Shown piece by piece: positions 23,817 through 31,319 of a stretch of DNA of 31,319 nt. Position 1 is the first letter of the stretch. Each line of letters opens with the position of its first letter. The stretch spans positions 1-31,319 of the forward strand of contig JBASCW010000068.1 in NCBI GenBank assembly GCA_049651845.1, written 5' to 3'. The position numbers and the translations under genes were made by a program. The notes beneath the pieces were generated by a model, which saw only the letters and a program-made list of their open reading frames with translations, did not search any database and was not told where the DNA came from. The stretch comes from RBG-16-66-20 sp049651845. GTDB lineage: Bacteria > Pseudomonadota > Gammaproteobacteria > Burkholderiales > SG8-39.

Positions 23817-26519
23817 ATGTCCGCCGTTCCGCAACAACCCGCGGCCAACGATCCCGACAGCCTCGAAACCCAGGAGTGGCTCGACGCGCTGGAAGCCGTC
23901 ATCGAGCGCGAAGGCGGCGAGCGCGCGCACTACCTGATCGAGAAGCTCGCCGAGAAGGCGCGCACCTCGGGCGTGACGCTGCCCTACAGCCCCTACACGC
24001 CGTACGTGAACACCATCCCGGCGCACATGGAAGAGCGCTCGCCGGGCAACTACGACCTCGAAGAGCGCATCCGCTCGTACTGCCGCTGGAACGCGATGGT
24101 GATGGTCGCGCGCGCCAACAAGAACGACGACGAGCTCGGCGGCCATATCGCGAGCTTCGCCTCGGTGGGCACGCTGTTCGGCGTGGGCCAGCATCACTTC
24201 TGGCACGCGCCGTCGGGGGATCCCGATTCAGGCGGCCACGGCGGGGACCTGGTCTACTTCCAGGGGCATTCCTCGCCCGGCATCTACGCGCGCGGGCTGC
24301 TCGAGGGCCGCTTCACCGAGGAGCAGCTGCTCAATTTCCGCCGCGAGGTCGACGGCAAGGGCGTGTCGTCGTACCCGCACCCGTGGCTGATGCCGGACTA
24401 CTGGCAGTTCCCGACCGTGTCGATGGGCCTGGGGCCGATCCAGGCGATTTACATGGCGCGCTTCCTGAAGTACCTGCAGGCGCGCGGCCACGCGCAGACC
24501 GGGAACCGCAAGGTCTGGGTGTTCTGCGGCGACGGCGAGATGGACGAGCCCGAGTCCCTCGGCGCGATCGGCATGGCGGCGCGCGAGAAGCTCGACAACC
24601 TGATCTTCATCGTCAACTGCAACCTGCAGCGCCTGGACGGCCCGGTGCGCGGCAACGGCAAGATCATCCAGGAGCTCGAGGGCGATTTCCGCGGCGCCGG
24701 CTGGAACGTGATCAAGCTGATCTGGGGCGCGTACTGGGATCCGCTGCTCGCGCGCGACAAGGAAGGCCTGCTGCGCAAGATCATGGAGGACACGGTCGAC
24801 GGCGAGTACCAGAACTTCAAGGCCAACGACGGTGCGTTCGTGCGCAAGCACTTCTTCGGCAAGCACCCCAAGGTGCTGGAGATGGTGTCGCGCATGAGCG
24901 ACGAGGACATCTGGCGCCTGAACCGCGGCGGCCACGACCCGCACAAGATCTACGCGGCCTACGCGGCCGCCGTGAAGCACAAGGGGCAGCCCACGGTGAT
25001 CCTGGCCAAGACCATCAAGGGCTACGGCCTCGGCAAGCAGGGCCAGGCGAAGAATCCGACGCACCAGTTGAAGAAGGTCGACGTCGCGACGATCCGCGAG
25101 ATGCGCGACCGCTTCAACGTGCCGATCCCGGACGACCAGCTGGAAACGCTGCCGTTCTACGTCCCGCCCGCCGACTCGCCCGAGATGAAGTACCTGCACG
25201 AGCGCCGCCAGGCGCTGGGCGGGTACTACCCGCAGCGCCGGCAGAAGGCGGATGCGACGCCCGCGGTGCCGCCGCTGTCGGTCTTCGATCAGGTGCTCAA
25301 GGGCTCGGGCGAAGGCCGCGAGATCTCGACCACGATGGCGTTCGTGCGCCTGCTGACGGCGCTGGTGCGCGACAAGGAGCTCGGCAAGCGCATCGTGCCG
25401 ATCGTGCCGGACGAGGCGCGCACCTTCGGCATGGAGGGCATGTTCCGCCAGCTCGGCATTTTCGCGCCCGAGGGGCAGAAGTACGAGCCGGTCGACAAGG
25501 ACCAGGTGATGTACTACCGCGAGGACAAGGCGGGCCAGATCCTCGAAGAGGGCATCAACGAGGCGGGCGCCATGTCCTCGTGGATCGCGGCGGCGACCTC
25601 GTACAGCCACTCGAACCAGGTGACGGTGCCGTTCTACATCGTCTACTCGATGTTCGGCATGCAGCGCGTGGGCGACCTCGCCTGGGCGGCGGGCGACCAG
25701 CGCGCGCGCGGCTTCCTGCTCGGCGCCACCGCGGGCCGCACCACGCTGAACGGCGAGGGCCTGCAGCACGAGGACGGGCACTCGCACATCCTTTCCTCGG
25801 TGATCCCGAACTGCGTCTCCTACGACCCGGCTTACGGGCACGAGCTCGCGGTGATCATCCACGACGGCTTGCGCCGCATGGTCGGCAACCAGGAGGATGT
25901 CTTCTACTACATCACCCTGATGAACGAGAACTACGAGCACCCGGCGCTGCCGCAGGGTAGCGAGCAGGGAATCCTGAAAGGCCTCTATTTGTTGAAGGAG
26001 TCGAAATCGAAGGCAAAGATCCGCGTTCAGCTTCTCGGTTCGGGAACGATCCTGCGCGAAGTCGAGGCTGCGGCCGCGCTGCTGGCGAAGGACTGGGACG
26101 TCGCCGCCGACGTCTGGAGCGCCACCAGCTTCACCGAGCTGCGGCGCGACGGCCTCGCCGCGGAGCGCTGGAACCTGCTGCATCCGGAGGAAAAGCCGCG
26201 CGTTCCCTACGTGATGCAGTGCCTCGAGAAGCACGCCGGGCCGGTAGTGGCGGCGAGCGACTACATCAAGACCTTCGCCGACCAGATCCGCCCGTTCGTG
26301 CCGAGGGAGCGCGTCTACAAGGTGCTCGGCACGGACGGCTTCGGCCGCTCGGACTCGCGCGCGAAGCTGCGCCACTTCTTCGAGGTGAACCGCTATTTCG
26401 TCGCGATCGCCGCGCTCAAGGCGCTCGCCGAGACTGGCGAGGTCAAGGCGAAAACGGTTTCGGAGGCGATCAAGAAGTACGGCATAGATCCGAACAAGCC
26501 CGACCCGACCACCGTATGA
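23817..26519 (+). CDS. aceE: Pyruvate dehydrogenase E1 component (homodimeric type)
   Basis: AceE decarboxylates pyruvate with thiamine diphosphate and reductively acetylates the lipoyl domains of AceF, feeding acetyl-CoA into the TCA cycle. The 900-aa length fits the single-chain alpha2-type E1. Landmarks: EFWHAPSGD-like segment HHFWHAPSGDPDSGGHGGDL (about 124-143); the ThDP/Mg motif GDGEMDEPESLGAI ending NCNLQRLDGP; EARTFGMEGMFRQLG in the pyrimidine-binding domain; and LQHEDGHSHIL, the flexible active-site loop. GGAGGAAG (23807-23814) gives a strong ribosome site ahead of the ATG. The gene overlaps aceF by four bases (ATGA). Bases 25975-26050 are AT-richer than the surroundings. ThiC, encoded elsewhere in this window, supplies a precursor of its cofactor, though the two genes are not linked. 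Confidence 0.97.
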   Translation: MSAVPQQPAANDPDSLETQEWLDALEAVIEREGGERAHYLIEKLAEKARTSGVTLPYSPYTPYVNTIPAHMEERSPGNYDLEERIRSYCRWNAMVMVARANKNDDELGGHIASFASVGTLFGVGQHHFWHAPSGDPDSGGHGGDLVYFQGHSSPGIYARGLLEGRFTEEQLLNFRREVDGKGVSSYPHPWLMPDYWQFPTVSMGLGPIQAIYMARFLKYLQARGHAQTGNRKVWVFCGDGEMDEPESLGAIGMAAREKLDNLIFIVNCNLQRLDGPVRGNGKIIQELEGDFRGAGWNVIKLIWGAYWDPLLARDKEGLLRKIMEDTVDGEYQNFKANDGAFVRKHFFGKHPKVLEMVSRMSDEDIWRLNRGGHDPHKIYAAYAAAVKHKGQPTVILAKTIKGYGLGKQGQAKNPTHQLKKVDVATIREMRDRFNVPIPDDQLETLPFYVPPADSPEMKYLHERRQALGGYYPQRRQKADATPAVPPLSVFDQVLKGSGEGREISTTMAFVRLLTALVRDKELGKRIVPIVPDEARTFGMEGMFRQLGIFAPEGQKYEPVDKDQVMYYREDKAGQILEEGINEAGAMSSWIAAATSYSHSNQVTVPFYIVYSMFGMQRVGDLAWAAGDQRARGFLLGATAGRTTLNGEGLQHEDGHSHILSSVIPNCVSYDPAYGHELAVIIHDGLRRMVGNQEDVFYYITLMNENYEHPALPQGSEQGILKGLYLLKESKSKAKIRVQLLGSGTILREVEAAAALLAKDWDVAADVWSATSFTELRRDGLAAERWNLLHPEEKPRVPYVMQCLEKHAGPVVAASDYIKTFADQIRPFVPRERVYKVLGTDGFGRSDSRAKLRHFFEVNRYFVAIAALKALAETGEVKAKTVSEAIKKYGIDPNKPDPTTV

Positions 26520-27835
26520 AAGATGTGCTGGTCCCCGACATCGGCGACTTCAAGGACGTCGAAGTCATAGAGGTGCTGGTCAAGCCGGGCGACACGGTCG
26601 CCAAGGAGCAGTCGCTCGTCTCGCTGGAGTCGGACAAGGCGACGATGGAGATTCCTTCGCCCGAAGCGGGCGTGGTCAAGGAATTGAAGGTGAAGGTGGG
26701 CGACAAGGTCTCCGAGGGCTCGCTCATTCTGAAGCTGGAGCCGGGCGGGGCGCCGGCGTCCGAAAAGCCGGTCGAGAAGGCGGCCGGAAAGCCGGTCGCC
26801 GCGAAGCCTGAGCCTGCGAAAGCGAGCGCCCCGGTTTCCGCGGTCGTCACGCACGTCGAGCCGGTGCCCGCGGAACCCAAGGAAGCGGTGACCTCGCTGC
26901 CGCACGCAAGCCCGTCGATCCGCAAGTTCGCGCGCGAGCTCGGAGTGAACCTCGCGCTCGTGCAGGGCAGCGGGCCGAAAGGCCGCATCCAGAGGGAAGA
27001 CGTGCAGGCCTACGTCAAAGGAGCGCTGACGGGCAAGCCGGCGGCCGCCGCCGCGCCGGCGGGCAAGGCGGGCGGCGGGCTCGACGTGCTCGCCTGGCCG
27101 GACGTCGATTTCGCGAAGTTCGGCCCGATCGAGCTCAAGGCGCGCTCGCGCATCAAGAAGCTCTCGGCGGCGAACCTGCACCGCAACTGGGTGATGATCC
27201 CGCACGTCACGCAGTTCGACGAGGCCGACATCACCGAGCTGGAGGCGTTCCGCAAGTCGAACACCGCCGAGACCGAGAAGCGCGGCTTCAAGCTCACCAT
27301 GCTCGCGTTCCTGATCAAGGCCAGCGTGACGGCGCTGCGCCAGTTCCCCGACTTCAACGCCTCGATCGACAAGTCGGGCGACAACCTGGTGCTGAAGAAG
27401 TACTTCCACATCGGCGTCGCCGTCGACACCCCCGAGGGCCTGGTGGTGCCGGTGGTGCGCGACGCCGACCGCAAGGGCGTGTTCGACCTGGCGCGCGAGC
27501 TCTCGGAGATCTCCAAGAACGCGCGCGACAAGAAGCTCAAGGCGGGCGACATGCAGGGCGGCACGTTCTCGATCTCGAGCCTGGGCGGCATCGGCGGCAC
27601 GGCGTTCACGCCGATCATCAACGCGCCTGAAGTGGCCATCCTCGGCGTTTCCAAATCCTATCTGAAGCCGGTTTACTCGGGAAAGAGCGAGAAAGGCGAC
27701 GATATCTTCAAAGCAAGGCTCATTCTTCCGCTGTCGCTGTCCTACGACCACCGCGTGATCGACGGCGCGCTGGCGGCGCGCTTCACGGCCTACCTCGCCA
27801 ACGTGCTCTCCGACATCCGCCGCACGCTCCTCTAG
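26516..27835 (+). CDS. aceF: Pyruvate dehydrogenase E2, dihydrolipoyl acetyltransferase
   Basis: AceF forms the core of the pyruvate dehydrogenase complex and passes acetyl groups from its lipoyl arm to CoA. I start it at ATG 26516, overlapping the aceE stop (ATGA), which gives 439 aa. The domain order is one lipoyl domain (1-75, lipoyl lysine K41 in LESDKATMEIPS), an Ala/Pro/Lys-rich linker (about 78-130), a peripheral subunit-binding domain (ASPSIRKFARELGVNLALVQ, about 130-165), a second flexible linker, and the catalytic domain (about 205-439) with LSLSYDHRVIDGALAARF carrying the active-site His and Asp. There is only one lipoyl domain, where enteric AceF has three, but a near-copy is fused to LpdA downstream. 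Bases 27640-27735 are locally AT-rich. Confidence 0.96.
   Translation: MKDVLVPDIGDFKDVEVIEVLVKPGDTVAKEQSLVSLESDKATMEIPSPEAGVVKELKVKVGDKVSEGSLILKLEPGGAPASEKPVEKAAGKPVAAKPEPAKASAPVSAVVTHVEPVPAEPKEAVTSLPHASPSIRKFARELGVNLALVQGSGPKGRIQREDVQAYVKGALTGKPAAAAAPAGKAGGGLDVLAWPDVDFAKFGPIELKARSRIKKLSAANLHRNWVMIPHVTQFDEADITELEAFRKSNTAETEKRGFKLTMLAFLIKASVTALRQFPDFNASIDKSGDNLVLKKYFHIGVAVDTPEGLVVPVVRDADRKGVFDLARELSEISKNARDKKLKAGDMQGGTFSISSLGGIGGTAFTPIINAPEVAILGVSKSYLKPVYSGKSEKGDDIFKARLILPLSLSYDHRVIDGALAARFTAYLANVLSDIRRTLL
26531..26683 (+). repeat. Lipoyl-domain DNA repeat, copy 1 (in aceF)
   Basis: This 153-bp segment is nearly identical to 27860-28012 in lpdA, with about 13 base differences counted by eye, most of them in third codon positions. 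Both encode the VPDIGDFKDVEVIEVLVKPG to VVKE part of a lipoyl domain. The repeats are in the same orientation, 1329 bp apart, so recombination between them would fuse aceF and lpdA. Confidence 0.85.
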
Positions 27836-29569
27836 ATGGCGCAGATTCTGGAGGTGAAGGTCCCGGACATCGGCGACTTCAAGGACGTCGAAGTCATCGA
27901 GGTGCTGGTCAAGCCCGGCGACAGCGTAGCCAAGGAGCAGTCGCTGATCTCGCTCGAGTCGGACAAGGCGACGATGGAGATCCCGTCGCCCGAGGCGGGC
28001 GTGGTGAAGGAAATGGTGGTCAAGCTCGGCGACAAGGTGTCACAGGGCTCGGTGATTTTGAGGCTTGAAAGCGGAGGCGTTTCCGCTTCCGCTCCTGTAC
28101 CGGAAAAGATTTCGGTCGAGAAACCGCAACCGGCAAATTCCCAATCTCCTGCCAGTTCAAGCTTTGATTGCGACATGCTGGTGCTGGGTTCGGGGCCGGG
28201 CGGCTACTCGGCCGCGTTCCGCGCCGCCGACCTGGGGCTGCGAACGATCCTCGTGGAGCGCTACCCGGTGCTGGGCGGCGTGTGCCTGAACGTGGGCTGC
28301 ATCCCCTCCAAGGCGCTGCTGCACACCGCGGCGGTCATGGATGCGGCCGCCGGGCTCGCCGAGCACGGCGTGGAATTTGGAAAACCCAAAGTGGATCTGG
28401 ACAAGCTGCGCGCCTTCAAGTCGAAGGTGGTCGGCAAGCTCACCGGTGGCCTCGCCGCGATGGCGAAGATGCGCAAGGTCACCGTTGTCGAGGGGCTGGG
28501 TTCATTTGTCGATTCTCATCATTTGCTCGTGAAGACGAAACAAGGCGAGAAAACCCTGAGCTTCGACAGTTGCATCATCGCCGCCGGCTCGCAGGCGGCG
28601 AAGCTGCCCTTTCTGCCCGAGGACCCGCGCATCGTGGATTCGACCGGCGCGCTCGAGCTGCGCGCGCGACCGAAGAAGCTGCTCGTGATCGGCGGCGGCA
28701 TCATCGGCCTGGAGATGGGCACGGTGTATTCGACGCTGGGCGCGCGCCTCGACGTGGTCGAGATGCTGGACGGCCTCATGCTCGGCGCCGACCGGGACCT
28801 CGTCGCCGTATGGCAAAAGTACAATGCCGGCCGCTTCGACAACGTGTTCCTGAGGACGAAGACTGCGAAGGCCGTAGCCGCGCCACAGGGAATAAAGATC
28901 TGGTTTGAGGGTGAGAAGGCACCAAAGGATCCGCAGATCTACGACATGGTCCTGGTCTCGGTCGGCCGCGCGCCGAACGGCCGCAGGATCGGCGCCGAGA
29001 AGGCGGGCGTCGCGGTCAACGAGCGCGGCTTCATCCCGGTCGACTCGCAGATGCGCACCAACGTGCCGAACATTTTCGCGATCGGTGACATCGCGGGCAA
29101 CCCGATGCTCGCGCACAAGGCCGTTCATGAAGGGCACGTCGCGGCCGAAGCCGCGGCGGGCGAGAAGTCGTACTTCGACGCGCGCGTCGTGCCCTCGGTC
29201 GCCTATACGGACCCGGAGATCGCCTGGGTCGGCCTGACCGAGGACGAAGCGAAGAAGGCGGGTCGCAAGGTCGGGGTCGCCAAGTTCCCCTGGGCGGCGT
29301 CTGGCCGCGCGATCGCCAACGCGCGCGACGAAGGTTTCACCAAGCTCATCTTCGACGCCGAAACGCACCGTATTATTGGCGGCGGCATCGTCGGCACCGG
29401 TGCGGGCGACCTGATCAGCGAGCTCGCGCTCGCGGTCGAGATGGGCGCGGACGCCACCGACATCGGCAAGACCATCCATCCGCATCCCACCGTGAGCGAG
29501 TCGGTCGGCATGGCGGCGGAGCTCTTCGAGGGCGTCTGCACCGACCTGCCGCCGGTCAAGAAGAAATGA
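27836..29569 (+). CDS. lpdA: Dihydrolipoyl dehydrogenase (E3) with N-terminal lipoyl domain
   Basis: LpdA reoxidises dihydrolipoamide with FAD and NAD+. The 577-aa length exceeds the roughly 470 aa of a plain E3 because residues 1-80 are a lipoyl domain (K44 in LESDKATMEIPS), joined by a Ser/Pro/Ala linker (about 82-112). The E3 part starts DMLVLGSGPGGYSAAFRAADLG (FAD). It has the redox disulfide C150/C155 in GGVCLNVGCIPSKALLH, an NAD-binding VIGGGIIGLEMGTVYSTLGA, the second FAD contact NIFAIGDIAGNPMLAHKA, and the C-terminal HPHPTVSES with the catalytic His. Lipoyl-E3 fusions in pyruvate dehydrogenase operons are known in betaproteobacteria and neisseriae. The ATG directly follows the aceF stop codon with no gap. 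The linker (about 28055-28175) and 28500-28560 have unusual, AT-richer codon use. Confidence 0.96.
   Translation: MAQILEVKVPDIGDFKDVEVIEVLVKPGDSVAKEQSLISLESDKATMEIPSPEAGVVKEMVVKLGDKVSQGSVILRLESGGVSASAPVPEKISVEKPQPANSQSPASSSFDCDMLVLGSGPGGYSAAFRAADLGLRTILVERYPVLGGVCLNVGCIPSKALLHTAAVMDAAAGLAEHGVEFGKPKVDLDKLRAFKSKVVGKLTGGLAAMAKMRKVTVVEGLGSFVDSHHLLVKTKQGEKTLSFDSCIIAAGSQAAKLPFLPEDPRIVDSTGALELRARPKKLLVIGGGIIGLEMGTVYSTLGARLDVVEMLDGLMLGADRDLVAVWQKYNAGRFDNVFLRTKTAKAVAAPQGIKIWFEGEKAPKDPQIYDMVLVSVGRAPNGRRIGAEKAGVAVNERGFIPVDSQMRTNVPNIFAIGDIAGNPMLAHKAVHEGHVAAEAAAGEKSYFDARVVPSVAYTDPEIAWVGLTEDEAKKAGRKVGVAKFPWAASGRAIANARDEGFTKLIFDAETHRIIGGGIVGTGAGDLISELALAVEMGADATDIGKTIHPHPTVSESVGMAAELFEGVCTDLPPVKKK
27860..28012 (+). 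repeat. Lipoyl-domain DNA repeat, copy 2 (in lpdA)
   Basis: This is the partner of 26531-26683, 153 bp without gaps and with about 13 mismatches counted by eye. Identity drops sharply beyond both ends, where the linkers and N-terminal residues differ. Confidence 0.85.
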
Positions 29570-29585
29570 TTCTGCGTGGATTGGT

Positions 29586-29614
29586 TTGACGACGGAGGGG
29601 CAGGCAGCTAGAAT
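29586..29614 (+). promoter_or_regulatory. Sigma-70 promoter of the toxin-antitoxin module
   Basis: TTGACG (29586-29591, five of six consensus bases), an exact 17-bp spacer and TAGAAT (29609-29614, five of six) make the best -35/-10 pair I found in the window. Transcription should begin near 29621, inside the operator palindrome and about 27 bases before the antitoxin ATG. Confidence 0.75.
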
Positions 29615-29633
29615 GACCAGAATTCTAGTCATT
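29612..29633. promoter_or_regulatory. Operator-like palindrome of the toxin-antitoxin module
   Basis: A 22-bp dyad is centred between 29622 and 29623: the left arm AATGACCAGAA and the right arm TTCTAGTCATT pair with a single mismatch. It overlaps the -10 box and the expected transcription start. Phd/YefM antitoxins bind such palindromes to repress their own operon, more tightly when toxin is bound. Confidence 0.65.
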
Positions 29634-29647
29634 TGAGGCAGGCTGCC

Positions 29648-29908
29648 ATGAAGACCCTATCACTGTCGGAGGCGAAGGCAGGACTGAGCGGCCTGGTGGA
29701 GGAGATCGAAAGCCGCGACGAGGAAATCGTCATCACGCGCAACGGGCGGCCGGCGGCGGTGCTGGTGAGCCCGGAGGAGTACGACAGCTGGAAGGAGACG
29801 CGCGCGATCCGCGCGGACAAGGATCTGATGCGCGAGATCCGAGCTGGCCTGGCGGCGCTTAAGAAGCGCAAGGCGCGCCTCTACACGCTCGAGGAACTGC
29901 TCGGGTAG
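29648..29908 (+). CDS. Type II antitoxin, Phd/YefM family
   Basis: The 86-aa protein from ATG 29648 has the Phd/YefM N-terminal DNA-binding fold: KTLSLSEAKAGLSGLVEEIE, then EIVITRNGRPAAVLVSPEEYDSW, the family's hallmark strand and helix. The charged C-terminal half (about 50-86, ending ARLYTLEELLG) is the part expected to fold around the toxin. A TTG at 29633 would add five residues (MRQAA), but GAGG (29635-29638) is placed as a Shine-Dalgarno sequence for ATG 29648. It has its own promoter and operator palindrome, separate from lpdA upstream. The toxin gene starts 16 bp after the stop. The family is clear; cognate toxin binding is inferred. Confidence 0.9.
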   Translation: MKTLSLSEAKAGLSGLVEEIESRDEEIVITRNGRPAAVLVSPEEYDSWKETRAIRADKDLMREIRAGLAALKKRKARLYTLEELLG

Positions 29909-29924
29909 TTCCCGGTCCGTCGCC

Positions 29925-30221
29925 GTGGCGAAGCGCGACCGGCCGAAGCTGCGGGTTCCCGCGGCCGTCGCCGCCACGGTTCGGAACCTGCATCCCGGCA
30001 TCAAGCGCAAGCTGCGCGGGGCGCTCGAAGCGATCATGCAGGACCCGCATGCCGGGAAACCCCTGAAGGAGGAGCTCGAAGGGCTGTGGAGCCTGCGCGT
30101 CGGCCGCTTCCGGGTGATCTATCGCGCCGGACCGGGCCCAAGCGTCGACCTCGTCGCATTCGGTCCGCGCGAGCGAATCTACGAGGAAACGATGCGGCTG
30201 ATCCGGCGGGAAGCGAAATGA
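29925..30221 (+). CDS. Type II toxin, RelE/ParE superfamily
   Basis: The 98-aa protein begins at GTG 29925 and reads MAKRDRPKLRVPAAVAATVR. It then has the RelE/ParE pattern: a helical hairpin with LHPGIKRKLRGALEAIMQDP, the PLKEELEGLWSLRVGRFRVIY beta-sheet region and a basic C-terminus (PRERIYEETMRLIRREAK). The L-R-V-G-x-F/Y-R-V-I-Y segment is diagnostic. RelE members cut mRNA on the ribosome, while ParE members poison gyrase. Conserved basic residues (R at about 60-66, R and K near the end) fit an RNase, but I cannot separate the two functions by eye. It follows a Phd/YefM-family antitoxin gene, the usual order for a two-gene module. rpiA begins 21 bp after the toxin stop and may receive readthrough. 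Confidence 0.88.
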   Translation: MAKRDRPKLRVPAAVAATVRNLHPGIKRKLRGALEAIMQDPHAGKPLKEELEGLWSLRVGRFRVIYRAGPGPSVDLVAFGPRERIYEETMRLIRREAK

Positions 30222-30242
30222 AGCGTGCTAGTCTCTGACGCG

Positions 30243-30926
30243 ATGAACCAGGATGAGCTCAAGAAGCAGGTCGCCGAGGCGGCGTTGAAATACGTCGTCG
30301 AGGACGCGGTAGTCGGCGTGGGCTCCGGGTCCACCGTGAACCTGTTCATCGATGCCCTGGCGAAGATCAAGGGCCGCATCGAAGGCGCGGTGGCGGCCTC
30401 CGAGGCGAGCGCCGAGCGGCTCAAGAAGCACGGCATCCGCGTGCTCGACCTGAACAGCGTCAACGAGCTGCCGGTCTACGTGGACGGCGCCGACGAGGTC
30501 ACCGAGCACCTGCACATGATCAAGGGCGGCGGCGGCGCGCTCACGCGCGAGAAGATCGCCGCCGCGGTGGCGAAGAAGTTCGTCTGCATCTGCGACGCCT
30601 CGAAGCTCGTGCCGGTACTCGGCAAGTATCCGCTCGCCGTGGAAGTGATCCCGATGGCGCGCAGCTACGTCGGGCGCGAGATGGTCAAGCGCAAGGCGCA
30701 GCCGGTGCTGCGCAAGGATTTCGTGACGGACAACGGCATGCAGGTGCTCGACTGCCACGGCCTGACGATCCTGGATCCGCCCGCGCTCGAGGCGGACCTT
30801 AACAACATCGCGGGCGCGATGAGCAACGGCCTGTTCGCCATCCGCCCGGCGGACGTGCTGCTATTGGGCACGCCCGAGGGCGTGAAGACCTACCAGGCCA
30901 AGGCTCAGGTTTTCGGCGGCACGTAG
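30243..30926 (+). CDS. rpiA: Ribose-5-phosphate isomerase A
   Basis: RpiA interconverts ribose 5-phosphate and ribulose 5-phosphate in the non-oxidative pentose phosphate pathway. From ATG 30243 the protein is 227 aa and aligns from its first residues with the E. coli enzyme as I recall it (MNQDELKKQVAEAALKYV against MTQDELKK). Motifs: VGVGSGSTVNLFIDAL (phosphate loop, about 24-39); YVDGADEVTEHLHMIKGGGG with the catalytic Asp, Glu and Lys region (about 79-98); ALTREKIAAAVAKKF; and SKLVPVLGKYPLAVEVIPMA. A GTG at 30225 would add six residues but has no family support. TGC-TAGTCT (30226-30234), an extended -10-like element, precedes the start by eight bases. The last 22 bases overlap the convergent yggX gene. 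Confidence 0.96.
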   Translation: MNQDELKKQVAEAALKYVVEDAVVGVGSGSTVNLFIDALAKIKGRIEGAVAASEASAERLKKHGIRVLDLNSVNELPVYVDGADEVTEHLHMIKGGGGALTREKIAAAVAKKFVCICDASKLVPVLGKYPLAVEVIPMARSYVGREMVKRKAQPVLRKDFVTDNGMQVLDCHGLTILDPPALEADLNNIAGAMSNGLFAIRPADVLLLGTPEGVKTYQAKAQVFGGT

Positions 30927-31177
30927 CCGCTGGCGACGTCCGCGCCGTCGCCGAAGAAGTGCTTCTCCATCTGCTCCTGCAGGTACTTGCGCGCGCGCGC
31001 GTCGGCGAGGTTCAGGCGGTTCTCGTTGACCAGCATGGTCTGGTGCCGGATCCACGCCGCCCAGGCTTCCTTGGAGACGTTCTCGAAGATGCGCTTGCCG
31101 AGCTCACCCGGGTAGGTCGGACGGTCCAGGCCCTCGGCCTCGCGGCCGAGCTTCACGCATTTCACCATTCTCGCCAT
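30905..31177 (-). CDS. yggX: Fe(2+)-trafficking protein YggX
   Basis: This is a small cytosolic protein (90 aa, the family length) linked to iron handling and protection of iron-sulfur clusters from oxidants. The signature KCVKLGREAEGLDRPTYPGELGKRIFENVSKEAWAAWIRHQTMLVNENRLNLADARARKYL covers the whole domain, with the conserved Cys at residue 7 from the first Met. The start could be ATG 31177 (MARMVKC) or ATG 31168 (MVKCVKL, the length closer to enteric YggX); neither has a good Shine-Dalgarno sequence. A run of eight G (31178-31185, C on the coding strand) directly precedes ATG 31177. The 3' end overlaps rpiA by 22 bp. The 142 bp beyond the start up to the window end contain no gene that I can support. 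Confidence 0.94.
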   Translation of the reverse strand: MARMVKCVKLGREAEGLDRPTYPGELGKRIFENVSKEAWAAWIRHQTMLVNENRLNLADARARKYLQEQMEKHFFGDGADVASGYVPPKT

Positions 31178-31319
31178 GGGGGGGGATCGGGGACTAGGAG
31201 TCTGCGCGGCAGACGAAATTTGTGCGAGTTGAAGTTGTGCCGGGTGTCACTTTTCGGGAATTTCGGTGCGGCGCCCGTCAATTTACAGCCGCAGAGGTTC
31301 GTGCGAGGTCGATGCGAAT

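Noticed and set aside
31200..31214. GTCTGC/GCAGAC hairpin upstream of yggX
   Set aside because: It has a six-pair stem with no T-run in either direction and no link to a recognisable regulatory family.
31215..31319. A promoter or partial gene at the right edge (TTGACG on the minus strand)
   Set aside because: No -10 box lies at 15-19 bp from it, and no reading frame in the segment resembles a protein family.

Overview
The window is a gene-dense, high-GC stretch of bacterial chromosome. It most likely comes from a betaproteobacterium of the Burkholderiales/Rhodocyclales/Nitrosomonadales type; I cannot name a genus. The case rests on gene content: glnA with a sigma-54 promoter followed by glnL-glnG, aceE-aceF-lpdA with an extra lipoyl domain on LpdA, a pcm-tolC pair next to waaA, and YggX. 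There are no rRNA or tRNA genes, no CRISPR array, no integrase or transposase gene, and no gene-free stretch over 300 bases. The longest gap is about 220 bp, upstream of glnA.

Layout. Bases 1-1486 (+) hold the end of waaC and all of waaA, for the LPS inner core. Bases 1464-7855 (-) are a four-gene run in the order periplasmic adaptor, RND pump, protein-isoaspartate methyltransferase, TolC-type outer membrane channel. Bases 7911-11488 (+) are a TPP riboswitch with thiC, then an anchored alpha/beta hydrolase and uppP. A single-domain rhodanese (-) follows. Bases 11986-16653 (+) are the nitrogen regulation block: NtrC sites, sigma-54 promoter, glnA, terminator, a small exported coiled-coil protein, glnL and glnG. 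It ends at a perfect 27-bp inverted repeat. Next come an orphan ketopantoate-reductase-like gene (-) and malate synthase aceB (+). Bases 19509-23753 (-) are folD-prlC-glutaredoxin-like-xth. Bases 23817-29569 (+) are the pyruvate dehydrogenase operon aceE-aceF-lpdA. Bases 29586-30221 (+) are a type II toxin-antitoxin module with its own promoter and operator palindrome. rpiA (+) and yggX (-) close the window.

How the genes work together. GlnL/GlnG and the sigma-54 promoter form the Ntr loop controlling GlnA. AceE, AceF and LpdA form the pyruvate dehydrogenase complex, whose acetyl-CoA can feed AceB. The adaptor, pump and TolC could build one envelope-spanning efflux machine. WaaC, WaaA and UppP serve envelope synthesis.

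Most of the window is ordinary housekeeping DNA, and I do not see a convincing new multi-gene system. The points worth a second look are at smaller scale: several start codons placed where transcription should begin (possible leaderless mRNAs), divergent promoters with superimposed -10 boxes, a palindromic in-frame insert in the RND pump, the 27-bp inverted repeat, near-identical lipoyl domains in aceF and lpdA, a proline-repeat glutaredoxin-like protein, and convergent genes that overlap or abut without room for terminators.
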